Shown here: in pieces, positions 13,301-24,867 of the stretch
How positions within the stretch are numbered: the first letter of the stretch is position 1
How the letters are laid out: every line of letters begins with the position of its first letter
Source: Bryum argenteum
Lineage: Eukaryota > Streptophyta > Bryopsida > Bryales > Bryaceae
Length of the DNA: 64,000 nt
NCBI GenBank assembly: GCA_037043015.1
Contig: CM073323.1
Coordinates: 17,555,758 to 17,619,757 of the forward strand
Reading direction: 5' to 3'
Notes under the pieces: model-generated
What the model was told of the DNA's origin: nothing
Seen by the model: only the letters and a program-made list of their open reading frames with translations
The model's database searches: none
Translations under genes and position numbers: made by a program

Positions 13301-13998
13301 GTGTGGCCGAGTCAACAGGGCGGCAAAAACAGCGTTCTTCTAACAGACTGGGTACGCAACAAAGACTACATTCTCTTTCTGTCAAATGCTCGTTCTGCCA
13401 AACCACGCTTACCATTAATGAAATTCTGCAACAGGCAAGAGAGTTGCTGGACAGACCCAACTTAGAATTGGTGGACCCACGGCTGCGAGGAACGGAGTGC
13501 TCAGACAACAACTTGTTTGAGATGCACTGCATGATGCACGCAGCCCGGCAATGTATCAAGAAAGATCCAGGGATGCGACCTCGGATGGCGCAGGTGCTCA
13601 GAATTCTGGACCCACAGCAAGATGTTGAGGGCATCTACGGGCTGGCCAGGAAGATCACGCCTGACCAGCTCCCCGCTTACAACAACAACAACAACCACCA
13701 CCACCACCCTGCCGCTCCTCCATCATCGCCTGGAGTGTTTGACGCCGACACCACCACCACTGCAACAAACACGACCAGTGCTCCTTCCCCGATCAGTAGC
13801 AGCAGCACAAGCAGCAGCAAACTCTCCAAGAAAGGTATCAAGGGCCCGTTCAAGAACAAGAGCATGTTCAAGACTAGCCGGAGCTCCTCCGCTCCCCGCC
13901 TGTCGTATGACGAGCAACGCAATTTGGAAGACGAGGAGGACGTGGGCTTCAGGGAGGGCGTGCTCTTGTCTTATAACACTATGCTGGAATTTGTTTGA
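10337..13998 (+). CDS. USP-like domain receptor-like cytoplasmic kinase
   Basis: Predicted 921-residue protein from eight exons: 10337-10529, 10694-10830, 10911-11008, 11088-11470, 11568-12566, 12653-12890, 13198-13351 and 13435-13998. All joins are GT-AG and phase-consistent. Residues 1-165 form an N-terminal USP/adenine-nucleotide-hydrolase-like domain ([29 protein letters not shown]). A low-complexity linker follows. The kinase domain shows the glycine loop GGYGSVYRG (about 525), the VAIK-type lysine in IAVKQHK (about 544), HRDMRPNN (about 639), DFG (about 659) and APEY (about 685). The tail holds Asn, His, Thr and Ser runs. This matches the plant family labelled 'inactive protein kinase SELMODRAFT_444075-like'. 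The usual lysine of HRDxKxxN is arginine here, yet the VAIK lysine, HRD and DFG are intact, so activity cannot be excluded. No transmembrane segment is seen. Confidence 0.92.
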
Positions 13999-14689
13999 TA
14001 GAAAGGAGGACTTGTAAGATCTGGCACCTTATTAATCAAAGAGTTGTCGTGTCTTCATCAGCTTATCCTTCCTTGCAGCAGCATTCTACTTATATCCATG
14101 CCTACCTTAAGTCTTTCAAGCCTTTTCTGATACTGATAGTTTCATCGTACATACGGAGGTATTTTATGTTGGATTGTACATTACACTACTTTGTGTTGGA
14201 TGCCGAGGCTTTGGTGATCGAGTGGGAGTAGAATACTTTCTTGACCGAATAGCTAATTGGGAGACTAGCTATTGGATATGGGTAAGAGTTCTTGTCCCTT
14301 GCCTTGACCATTACCTTCGTTTGGAAACATTGATAAGTTACTCCACTTGTCACCTCTTATATCAATAGGTTTTTATTCAACATTTCCGTAGTGATATTTT
14401 ATGTAATCTCTTATTTAGTCTTATTTAGACAATTGTATGAAAGTGGAAAATGTCTTTGTCGAAAAGTCTCAGCGCGAACCATATTTATTGTGATTTTCCA
14501 AGAACATTTATATATCACAATGCAACTCTTGGTAATAAATTTCTAATAAAAGACCATGATTTTTTTTTTTTGATATAAGAGTGTTTGCAGTAAACATACA
14601 TAGAATATAAAGAAGTATAATAGACAATAATAAAGTTAAGCTATTTAGATTTCAATCCTACAAAACGGAATTGAAGTAAACTTGTTGTA
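13999..14689. other. 3' flank of the kinase gene
   Basis: The start is presumably 3' UTR; the rest is AT-rich with no gene recognised. Confidence 0.4.
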
Positions 14690-15135
14690 AGTCATGTTTC
14701 TGAGGAGGCGTCATAGATTGCAAGATCATAACTCAATAAAGACTAGAAAAACTTCATTATTTTCACTTTAGAGTGTAAGTGCTACTACAACGAAAAAAAA
14801 GTTTTAACTAGATAGTTGTTCTTGTTCATTGCAAAGACCCTCTTGTATATACAAAAAAGTCATTCAAAAAAACTTCTTGACTTGAATAATAGCCTTGCAA
14901 TGGGATAAAGACAAAGGATAAAGAGTCCAATATTGTACCTATATCATTGAAATGAATGTTATATTTTCCTCACATCTTGGATTTAGCATAATTCCTCATC
15001 ACGAATATTAGACCCAACTTTTAATCCAAGCAAAGAAATAAAGTTGAAATCCGATGGTGGATGGTTGAGATACAAATTCTTAAAATGTCTTTTTTTATAA
15101 AAGTTTAGTATAAAGACATGATTGCAGATCCAATA
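14690..15135 (+). repeat. Dispersed repeat family R1, copy
   Basis: Shares an ordered series of landmarks with 55640-56140 and partly with 23230-23527, 40895-41165 and (reversed) 41550-42070. These are CAT(A/G)GATTGCAAG(A/G)TCATAA, a TTTCACTTT-(G)AG-TG block, CCTTGCAATG, and a TCCAACGGTG(A/G)ATGAA-like block. The order and spacing suggest remnants of one element of about 500 bp. Confidence 0.55.
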
Positions 15136-15194
15136 CTAGAATTATTAGGACAAAGAACCTTTGAACCAGGAAGATGTGGAAATTCAGCTTAAGA

Positions 15195-15356
15195 TAGATA
15201 GATAGATAGAAACTCCGGTCCCTTTCTAAGGGGCCGACGTGAATGAAGTGTCCGTTTGTAATGCTAATATCCCGATGGCCACCGGACAAGGGGAAATTGG
15301 AACAATACTACTTTCCCCTCTCGAGGGTGGACAATATAACTACGCTAGTTTCAATT
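15195..15356 (-). mobile_element. Unknown dispersed element with (TATC)n tail, copy 2
   Basis: Inverted partner of 7328-7500. Read on the minus strand it runs from TTGAAACTAGCGTAGTTATA through TTCCCCTTGTCCGGTGGCCA to CTTAGAAAGGGACCGGAG, then a (TATC)n tail at 15195-15211. Same order of blocks, with scattered substitutions. Confidence 0.65.
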
Positions 15357-15926
15357 CACCTTAATATCATACTTGTGTTAAAAAATTAATGCATGACTAA
15401 ATTTATTTTGTCATAGTTGGTTTGCAATCGTTAAACATGCCCCATGTCTGAAGACCTAACACAAAAGTTGTTTTTATCAAATTGCATGCCATAAAATGAC
15501 AACATCTTAGATGCATATGTAATTTTCTTCACACAAAGTAGACTTGATTTGGAATCTAACCCAACAAATCTTGTCAAAAACAAAGTTTGGCTAAAATAAT
15601 ATTGGCTCCCGAGAGGTTTTAGCTTGTCACCCAAAATGTTGAATTTCAGCATTTGTTACGACTAGGTGTTAAAGATTCAAGTGAATGTACTTATGTGTAT
15701 TGAAGATTTGAATGTTTGGACTATGTATTCTCCTAACATTATTACTATTTTCTGCATAATAATTAGAATCATAGGAAGAGTCTTCCAAGTGTGGCTACCC
15801 AAAGATATAACTTCTTTGCTTATTTTAGTTACTCAACCAACAACTTTGTTACGCTTGTGACACTCTAGCCTTAACCATGAATAATAAACATGCTCTAGGA
15901 TAAATGTTGTGTAAGCATAAATGTTA

Positions 15927-16028
15927 CTCCCTTTGTCCCATTATGATTTTCTAGTAGGTTCTCTCAAATCTACCTTTGGAGGTAGATTTGAGAGAACCTA
16001 CCGGAAAATCATAATGGGACAGAGGGAG
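15927..16028. mobile_element. Stowaway-like MITE, 102 bp near-perfect palindrome
   Basis: Two 49 bp arms around a 4 bp loop (TTGG), with three mismatches between the arms. Termini are CTCCCTTTGTCCC and GGGACAGAGGGAG, and it is flanked by TA on both sides (15925-15926 and 16029-16030). The CTCCCT-type terminus with TA target duplication is typical of Stowaway (Tc1/mariner) MITEs. A transcript would fold into a perfect-looking hairpin. Confidence 0.92.
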
Positions 16029-16030
16029 TA

Positions 16031-17363
16031 ATTCCTAACTCCTAAAGATTCTTTGAAGCCAACATGGTTTTTGTTGTTTCAAGTAGTTTAGATGAAGGCT
16101 CAATTTTGGTATTAAGGGTTGTAATTTGGTGTGGTGGTAAATATATAAGGTGTGTGTGGCAAAGTTTTTGAAATTATGTTATAGCTTTTGATATTTTTTT
16201 ATACAAATCTTTGTTTTCAACCCCAATTGGGGCAAAAAGACACTTTTATATTGAGAAGGTTGATTTGGTTTTTGATAGTTTTATCTTCTTAAAAGTGTTC
16301 ATCGACATGTACCTAGTTAAATAGTAAGTAACCAATGTTCAAACCATTACAAATTTAACAAGGAAGCCCTTTGAAATTTATAACATTAAGCTTCCAGATT
16401 TTAGTAATTTTACATTGGTTTCTTCCAAAAGATGTTAATGTTTTAGATATTAGAAACTTCGGAAAATGAATATGTCTAAATTAATATACTCTTGAGGCCA
16501 CTTATTCACCTTTATTTTTTTTTTGTTAACCAGATATATAGCATGCTACTTATTTTACCATATCGTCGTTTCATACCTTGTCTAAAGAAACAATCTACAT
16601 GAAGATTCAAAAACTCTAACAAGTATTTGAGAATTTCTCATGTGTAGTAGAACTTAGTTATCCACATTCAAAACATTATGAGCAGAATGATTGGAGTAAC
16701 ATTCTTCAAGTCTCTCTATACACAAACTGTATAGTTGAATAAGGCAATGAAAGTCTTGTATGGCTATTAAGATTTTGAGATATATAAGACAATGGTTGTC
16801 TTGTATAGTTATTAACGTTCATGTAATGTTTCCTTATAACCTTTTCAAGAGTTTAAAAGGATCCTCCATGCACAACAAACAACTAATAAATTATACATGC
16901 ACTACTAAATTAGATGTACCATTAAAATTTTTGGAATGACTTGTTTGTAATGACTATGGTGCTTACATACGTATTGTCTCTAGTGACATAAAAATCAACT
17001 ATCATAATTGTCATTGTTCTTAAATTTTTATTGATGTAATAATGAACACTAGAGCCTACTGCATTATTAACAAAATTAAAGAGAAGTGTAAATACAATAA
17101 TTGACCTTCACAGTTGATGTCTAGACCGAGTTATACACTAGCAGAGAAAGCCGTTAGACATTTAGAGCATAACAAAAATGCTATAGTTTCTGAATACAAA
17201 ATCCAAAAGAAGGTAAAGGGCTTGCCGCCCTCAACTTGGCAAGCCTATAACATATTTTTGTAGCTCCCAAGATTAATCACGGGTTGGATGAAGTTGGAGA
17301 TGTTTCAATAATATTGGAATGGATACCCTTAGTAAATATGCATCTCAAAAGTAAAAACTTATA
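16031..17363. other. AT-rich intergenic, nothing recognised
   Basis: No gene or repeat structure was recognised apart from short homopolymers. Confidence 0.4.
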
Positions 17364-17541
17364 CTTCCTCCATCTCAGAAAAACACCATGATTAGCTAAA
17401 AATGGTTAGATTTTTCTATTGATTTAGATTACTCATTGATAAAGTTGAATATGGTTTAGATTATTCCTTAATCTCAAATCTGAAATTATTATGAGATGGG
17501 TCTTTGAACCAAATCATAATATTTCTCGGAGACAAAAGAAG
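17364..17541. mobile_element. Stowaway-like MITE, 178 bp, diverged
   Basis: Terminal inverted repeats CTTCCTCCATCTCAGAAAAA and, read inward from the other end, CTTCTTTTGTCTCCGAGAAA, with matching ATGATT blocks further in. TA flanks lie at 17362-17363 and 17542-17543. Older than the 102 bp element. Confidence 0.7.
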
Positions 17542-17859
17542 TAACATATTTAAATCTCACAAAAACGTAAGACTAATCAACAACGTAGTGTATTTGACCC
17601 ATGTAACAACAATGATACCATCACAACAATGATCCCACTTTTGATTCACTTCTCTATAGAACCAACATTAAGAAGTTGACTTGGTCGCTCGTTGCAAGGA
17701 GGACTCGATTTTAGGTTTTAGGGTTGAGGGCTCACACTGTCCGCTTCTGTTCCGTTGCTTTTCTGGTCGTTTTGGTGTGTTTGTGTCCAGCCCGCCGTTG
17801 CAGCATTTTTGTTGTTGCGAGGCTATGGACGCTCTACGATCTCCACCTCGAGGCTACTG

Positions 17860-18010
17860 CTACATACTTTTCACCCTACCTTTCCTTCTCTGCTAGTGCC
17901 GTTTCTTTTTCTCTCATCTCCCGCTCTTTTACTGCTCCGTTTCCTGCTGCCCCGTTTTCTTCTTCTTCTCCCTCTTCTTCTTTCTCTTCGTCGTCGTCGT
18001 CGTCGTCGTC
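17860..18010 (+). promoter_or_regulatory. Pyrimidine-rich 5' leader of U1-70K
   Basis: A strongly CT-rich stretch ending in a CGT/TCG trinucleotide run (about 17985-18010) directly upstream of the U1-70K ATG. CT-rich leaders are common in plant housekeeping genes. The transcription start cannot be placed. Confidence 0.5.
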
Positions 18011-21000
18011 ATGGGCGACTATGCCGATGCCTACATGCGGAAGGCTGAGACCGGTCCGCCGGGTCGCACCAAGGCGCAAAATCGAGCTACCGTTCAACAG
18101 CTGAAATTGGTACGTTTCTTGTCGGTTCAATGTTAGGGTTTTTTGTATCGGTCATTGATCAGGTGCAAGATTTTTTTCGTTGCTATCTGTTTGATACAAT
18201 TATGAGTTGGAGAGCCTTTGGTAACCCTAAACCCTGATTAATAATTTTTATTTCGAATGCATTGGTTCGTGAAAGGGAATGCATAGTGGGGCTCCGGGAC
18301 TAAGTGTTGATGGTTTTGCCTCTTATGAGAGAGAGAGAGAGAGAGAAAGAGAGTGCGATAATTTAATTCAGGTGCTTCGGCGTTTTTCAGATTGGGCAGA
18401 GTCATCCAACTGGGTTGACTACAAATCTTTTGAAGCTGTTTGAGCCTCGGCCACCATTGGAATTTAAGCCTCCTCCGGAGAAGCGGAAATGTCCTCCTTA
18501 TCAAGGTGACTTGTGAACTCATTCGACTATTATCCTGTTCTAGTCCTTCATTTTTGGGTTCACAACAGCGAATTATGCTGGTTTCTGTGAAGGCTCGTGG
18601 GTTATGTTTAATCCTTATCTCCCTGATGTTGGTTAAAAATTGAATGGATTAAGAAATTTATCCTACTGCGTTAATACATTTTTGCAGGAATTGGGCAGTT
18701 CGTTCAGCATTTTGCGGAGCCTGGAGATCCGGAATATGCTCCTCCTGTCACCAAGGGAGAAACCCCTGTAAGAGTCTTCGCCTGTTGGTAACTTCATCTT
18801 GTTTCTTGTTATACATTACAACTTCAGTATGAAGTGATGATCTCCACGTATATCTCTCTTGTTTTTGCAACTAATCATATAAGTGCTATGATGGTTTTAC
18901 TTCACATTGACAATCATTATGACTGTTCTCTTCCATTTTTTCATGCGCATTACCGTGAATTACGAGTGAGCCATCACTGATGTGTAAGCATGCAGACACA
19001 AAGGCGTGCTCGTATCCATCAACTTCGTTTGGAGGAAGGAACGAGGAAGGCGCTTGAAGAGCTTGCTAAATGTATGCACTTTCTACCACGAGCATATTTT
19101 TTAGGATAATTTTGTTGCATTGCCCAACGAGGATTTGATGTGTAGATCTTCGCAACGTAACTTCGTTTTCAAGACTTTTCCTTGGCGTAATGTTGATCAG
19201 ATTGATTAGTGATTATTGCGGCTTTTGAATTCATGTACACATTTTCAGTATGCATTGCATGTCCCTCATGTTCAGCTTTCAGCATTGCTGCATTCTCATC
19301 ATGCGGCAGAAAGTCGTATCGTAGATCAATAATGGTTACTTGGTCATTGTAATCACTAGAGATATTTACTTGTGTAATATATTTGCAAATTCTGATACCT
19401 TGAGTTTTTTGGCTTTTGGCAGATGACCCTGTGAATGACCCAGATATTGAAGGAGATCCTTACAAGACGCTCTTCGTTGCACGCATTGTATGTGTTTTGA
19501 AAAAATAATTAAGATAAAATCTCCACAATTTATGATTTTTCAAGTTTGCGGTTGCTGTAGTGGGCGAATGGTCCCCCTTCGTAACGCTATTGTATTACCT
19601 ACCTAATATCGTAGTATCTCCTTGCAGAGCTATGAAACGACTGAACACAAAATTCGAAGGGAGTTTGAAGGATATGGCCCTATTAAACGTGTGAGTGGCT
19701 GACTTTTCATGTTGAATTCGATGCCCTCTGTATTTAGCTATACTTTTTGTGGTTAGAGATGCTGGTTTTGTTACATTGTTGCTGTCTAGATTGTGCTCTA
19801 TTGAACGTTCATTCGCTGAAACGTTGAGATGTGGATGCCGTGGGCTTGGAGACCTTCGATTCTGTAGGCATTGCCTAACTGAAGGTTTTTATACTCTTGT
19901 TTTTCAGGTTCGGCTTGTCGCTGATAAAGTGTCGAAGACTCCTCGTGGTTATGCATTTATTGAGTACCAACATACACGGGACATGAAAAGTACGATTCGT
20001 TGTTTATTCACTATGCTGTAACTTGATAAAATATTCACATTCTACTATGACTGATCCGATATATTCTTAATATGGATTCACATGTTCCTGTGAACAGCTG
20101 CATATAAGCAAGCTGATGGTCGTAAGATTGACAACCGACGTGTGCTTGTGGACGTTGAACGGGGTCGAACTGTGCCCAATTGGCGTCCTCGAAGACTGGG
20201 AGGAGGCTTAGGATCAACTCGAGTAGGAGGCGATGAAGTGAATCAGAAATATTCTGGACGGTGTGTTCCTCTTCACTTAATTGTTTCTACCAGTTCTGAA
20301 ATTTCAGCTCGTGTTCTAAATTGAGTTCTAGTTCCGTTGGTTCCAAACATGCCTACCAGAAAGTTAGTCATCACTTCCGACATTGGTGATCTATGATGTT
20401 TAAGTTGACGATCGCATTGTACATTCTCACAATACTCGTAAGGATGGGTGACGTTTACGATTACAGGGAACCGCAACTGCTTCAAGCTGCTGCTTCCACG
20501 AGGTCCGAGGAGCCGAAGGCCCGTGACGCCGTCATGAGCTACGATGAAAGGTGACATCCCCTCTTCCTCATGTCCTTTTCTGATCTAGAATAGTTGAGGA
20601 GTCGGGACTCATCCCGAAGCCAATGCATGGTTCCTCATCATGTTAATGTGGGGAGCTTGCCACATGCTTGGAAAAGAATTGATTGCCTGTGATTGATCCG
20701 TAGCTGTTGTCTGTCTTACGACAGGGATCTGGAGAAGCCAGAGAAACGAGAGAAGGATCGGGATTTCGAGCGAGAGCATGAAAGAGTCCGAGACCGAGGT
20801 GACGATGATGGGTACCGTGAACGTGATCGGGAGCGGGAGCGGGAGAAAGATCGGGATGTGGACCGGGAGCGGGAGAGTGACAGACACCGGGACCGTGATC
20901 GTGACCGAGGAGACCGTGACCGAGGAGACCGCGACCGAAGTGAACGTGGGACCCGTGAGAGAGATCGCGGAGGTCGTGATCGGGATCGGGGAGGCCGTGA

Positions 21001-21212
21001 TCGGGATTATGACCGTGACCGAGAACGGGAACGAGACTGGGAGAGAGAGCACATTGGACGGTCCCGTTCACGTGAAAGAGAGCGAGAGAGGTATATGAAT
21101 ACCATCTTCGCATGTTATCGGTTCCTCCCTCGTCTCCATTCGTGTTTTGTCTGTTTATTCAGCTTCCTGGTTTTGAACCATCCCCTGTTGTTTTCTTTGC
21201 AGAGATCGTTGA
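18011..21212 (+). CDS. U1 small nuclear ribonucleoprotein 70 kDa (U1-70K)
   Basis: Core protein of the U1 snRNP, which binds U1 snRNA stem-loop I and helps define 5' splice sites. Eleven exons give 400 residues: 18011-18109, 18391-18505, 18688-18767, 18996-19071, 19423-19487, 19628-19690, 19908-19989, 20098-20260, 20467-20550, 20725-21090 and 21203-21212. All introns are GT-AG and phases agree. The N-terminus shows [20 protein letters not shown] and [11 protein letters not shown], conserved in U1-70K. The RRM has RNP2 (TLFVARI, about 139-145) and RNP1 (RGYAFIEY, about 179-186), followed by [14 protein letters not shown]. The tail from about 276 is rich in RD, RE and RG dipeptides. The last exon contributes only three residues before the stop; retention of the last intron (21091-21202) would give another C-terminus. 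Arabidopsis U1-70K is slightly longer (427 residues). Confidence 0.96.
18325..18352 (+). repeat. (GA)n microsatellite in U1-70K intron 1
   Basis: A run of GA dinucleotides broken by one AAG, within the first intron. Confidence 0.85.
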
Positions 21213-23229
21213 GTTTCATCAGGTCTCAACCCAGTTGACGTGGGTGCAGCATCCTCTATACGGCGCACGAAAGGAAGGTCCTGTGCTATGATTTGACATG
21301 GTGTCCCTAGCATTCATTTATCATTGAGGATGCTGTGAGCAAACAGTCTGGACGATAGGTTGTTTCTGTTGTGGCTCTGTTCAAGAACAAAATTTTTGGA
21401 GCTCCTGTTTTCAAGATATATATAGATGGGATTCTCTAACTTTTGATTTACGTCTTCACAGTACTACTTTTTTGCTGCAGTGGCTAATCTTGATGAGTCG
21501 CGGCCATGCAACACAAAAACAATTGCCGTCGGAGTTAGACTCGTGCAAGCTTGTCATGCATCGTGAGGTAGGGGGTGGGTAATTTATGCAGCAGCACCTC
21601 TCATGTAGGAAGAAGCTTCATATATGACACTGTGAAATGCGTAGTAATTGTGTGTTAATTGGTAGTTCATTGCTCACCCAGGGTTATGGTGTTGCGCTTA
21701 GGATAAATTGCTACATGTTTCAAAGTATGGATCAAAAAGAGATGAACTAGATATGATTTGAGTTCTCCGTAAAGTCATGAGCATCTTGCACCTATTTGGA
21801 GTCCCCAAATCATCGAGGTAATACAATGCGATTAAGGATTAGCCTTGGGGGAGTCTCAAGGAATTCAAAGGAAGCTCTGGCAAGCTTGAGCCAGGTTTTG
21901 GTCTCACTTCAATTTGCCTCGAGCAAAAAACTCCTTTTGACTCTCGCCCCACACAAAAGGAGCTTTGCCGCAAGTTTCCTTTTAAAGAAGGTTCGTCATG
22001 ACTTTGCGGATAACTCCATTGTAGTGGGGAGAATGAATCATAGTGATAGTGTTAAAAAGCATATATTTTATGTTACTACCTGCCGTTGCTGGGCCTGAAT
22101 GCACTGCGATAGCCTTGTTACATGCCTCATTGCAAACCTAGTACGTAGCGTGGGTATGCGCTTGCTGATGCTACGGTAGCACGATCTGCGAAGTGCAACC
22201 TACACTCCCTTCAGAGCTCCAAGTCGAGTGCAACAGATGGGAAGCAGGCAATTCTTCCCTCCCAGCAGATCCTAGGCTGAGCTTGGGTTGGGATAGCTGT
22301 AGAGATCCTGGGCTCAAGGCTGGGCCTCTACACCGGCAGAATCAGCAGCGATTTGGAGCTGCATTCATTCGACGCTCCGAAAGCTCTTCAAGGTTGTGCC
22401 TCCTGCAGCTCGTCTCTGGCTCTACTTTCCCGCAGCATAGCAGCAGATCTGTGCCTGCAGCCTCCGCAACCTCACAGTTCCTCATCAGATTATTCGATCT
22501 CTTCAATCTCCTCTCTTCTTAGCTTTCCTTTCCATTTCTCCGTTGTGTAGTTACAATGTATTTTCTACTTTTCATTTAGAGATATTTGATGTCAAGGAAA
22601 TCAAAACAAAACTTCGTTAAACAAGGTATTACTACAAAGCCAGAGTAATGTAGAAGCCTCATATGATATGGAACTTTCAGTATGTCTTCCTCATTAGCAA
22701 CTAATTTATTATAAAGTACTACACCTACAACCATTGAGTTCTACCACCTTGGTTTGGCATTGTAGAAATCAACTTCTCGATACTTTCTTGAGGTATATCC
22801 TCCTATGCCAAATTTATGAATGTCCGCATGTTATTTTTGTTTTGCGGTTGATTGTCAATTGCACTTGATGACTAAGAGATTTAAGTCGGAAGAGTTTGGT
22901 GGCCATTCAAGGATCACTTGGCATATAACTTCATGTAAAGGTGCACAATTTTTGAACAATACTTATAATTTTACAAAGTTTGATAAAAAATACCTAAATC
23001 TAAGACATTTTTGACAAACACAATGTTTCTCACAATTTCTCTGAGCTATGTCTGCTTTCAGCATACTCTCCATGAAAGTACTTGAATCTATGTCTTCTCT
23101 CAACTTTAGATTTCCTCCAAATCTCGTACTTCAGAGTGAAGGTGAGCTCATATTTGAACTCTAAATGGCCTGACCTATTTTTAGCCAAATTACACATTTC
23201 CAAAAGAAGTGTCATAGGTGAAAGTGAGA
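21213..23229. other. 3' flank and intergenic, nothing recognised
   Basis: The first few hundred bases are presumably U1-70K 3' UTR. A higher-GC patch at about 22190-22540 has an open frame (22193-22522) with no recognisable motif or codon pattern. Confidence 0.4.
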
Positions 23230-23527
23230 GTTGTTTACCTTTATCTCAATATTACCCTTGTACCTAAAGTAAACTTCACAAAAAATTCTTGGCTCAAAAA
23301 ATAGCCTTGCAATGATGAAAATTGCCAAAAAAGTTTACGAAGGGAAAATAGACCATAACTTAGCCCTTTGCACTCAAATTTATGTCTTATCTACAAAGCA
23401 TCTTTGATTTGGTTAAGAATTCTACTACTAAGACCAGACTCTAAGTGGAATCTATCTCAGTAATTAAATTTGAAATCTAAAGGTGAATGAAGGAAATGTA
23501 GCCCTTCATTTTCATTTTCTACTAGTG
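23230..23527 (+). repeat. Dispersed repeat family R1, partial copy, with a CACTA-like end
   Basis: Shares TAGCCTTGCAATG, GCCCTTTGCACTCAAAT(T/C)TATGTCTTATCT and a GGTGAATGAAG block with 55640-56140. Its last 15 bases (23513-23527, CATTTTCTACTAGTG) are identical to the right end of the CACTA MITE at 26966-27303. No matching left end was found. Confidence 0.5.
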
Positions 23528-24042
23528 TATTTGGCATACTTATCGTTGTCTAGGCATGAGATCTTAGGCGTACAAGTTGACTCTCATGATGAGCCACATT
23601 GACCTCCATCGCCCTAAATTCATCGTCCGCTGCAACAACCTAGTATCTTGTTGTGGTTTAAGCATTTTGCTTGTTAAAATCTCAAGTCTAAAGATTTTGA
23701 CTATGTCTTGAAGGAGCTCAAATTGAAAAATGCTTACAACCTAGAAAATACAAAATAATAACTAAAATATAAAAATGGAAATAAATACAAACATGTGTCT
23801 CCCTCCAACTGTTCACCTCCTAAAAGTAAAAGATGCATACAAAGAAGAAAAAATAACACACATTGATCATATGTCTCATGTGACTTACTCTAATTGTTCA
23901 CCTCCCACAAAGTAAGAAAGTAAATGGAGTCCTGAATTAGCTGCGGCTCGTGAAGTTTGGAAAAAATCAAATTTGAATTTGATACAATTGATATCATATA
24001 ATAATTAGATATTTTAACTTTTTTTTACTTTTATTTTATTAT

Positions 24043-24200
24043 GGTAATAAAATTTTAAATTTAGAAAACTAAATTAAAATATTCATGACTATTAAGTAGA
24101 ATTTTTTTATAAATTTCTTCTACTTGATAGTCATGAAATATTTTAAAATTTGTCATTAGTTTTTTTGTGAATAATTTTTCTTAAAATTAATATTATTACC
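24043..24200. mobile_element. AT-rich foldback element
   Basis: Inverted arms beginning GGTAATAA and ending TTATTACC, with strong inner pairing (ATTCATGACTATTAAGTAGAA against TTCTACTTGATAGTCATGAA) round a short AT loop. The arms differ by several indels. No clear target duplication, so the class is unknown. Confidence 0.6.
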
Positions 24201-24289
24201 TTTTCAAGCTAGGACCATCATCAACCATGTATCTCACTAGGATTGTTCAAGTAAATTGCACTTAAAGTTTAATTTTTCAATAACATTAA

Positions 24290-24867
24290 CCCCTAAAGAT
24301 CCTTGGGTGTTTTTGGGAGCTTAAAACCTCAAAACTCCGATTCTCTACCTCTATGCACTTCAAGGGGTGCGAAACAATTTTTTTATTCTTTTCTTAACTT
24401 CCAACCGTAAGATCTTGTACCTAAGCCAATTTTCAGTATCTGATATAAAAATTGACCGTTGGATGTTTACCATTTGAGAGATTATAACATCCAAAGTTTG
24501 TCTACGAAGTTTTTTTGGGCATTGTTGAGATTATTTTTGACACTTTTGGAGGCTGCCCTTGTAAAATTGGTACACTTTTTGACTTGGGGCCCTTTGGAAC
24601 TTAAGTAGTGATTTGGTCATGAACATATTTCCAAATAAAAATCTCAAAAAAATACTAAATTTAAACTGCCCCAGTTCGGCTCGCAAACCAAGAATTGTTG
24701 TAGAAGACTCAAAAATTGGAATTTGGCTTTGTAAATTTTACCACATACACTTTGCAGTATAGGGAGCACCCATTAAAAAATTTAGGCAAAAATATTACTT
24801 TTAACCTATTCATCTAAGCTGCCCAAAATAGCAAAAGCCCGATTTGGTCCTCTTGGATCTTTAGGGG
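24290..24867. mobile_element. TTAA-flanked element A, 578 bp (type 1)
   Basis: Starts CCCCTAAAGATCC and ends GGATCTTTAGGGG, a perfect 13 bp terminal inverted repeat. TTAA lies directly on both sides (24286-24289 and 24868-24871). Its right half is homologous to element B. No coding. Confidence 0.85.

Noticed and set aside
13677-13922. Minus-strand frame rich in V, L and W behind the kinase tail
   Set aside because: Antisense of the Asn/His/Thr/Ser runs in the kinase gene.
20609-21113. Minus-strand frames over U1-70K exon 10 (VTVSSVT-type and HGHGPGVC-type repeats)
   Set aside because: Shadows of the arginine-aspartate repeats of the real plus-strand gene.
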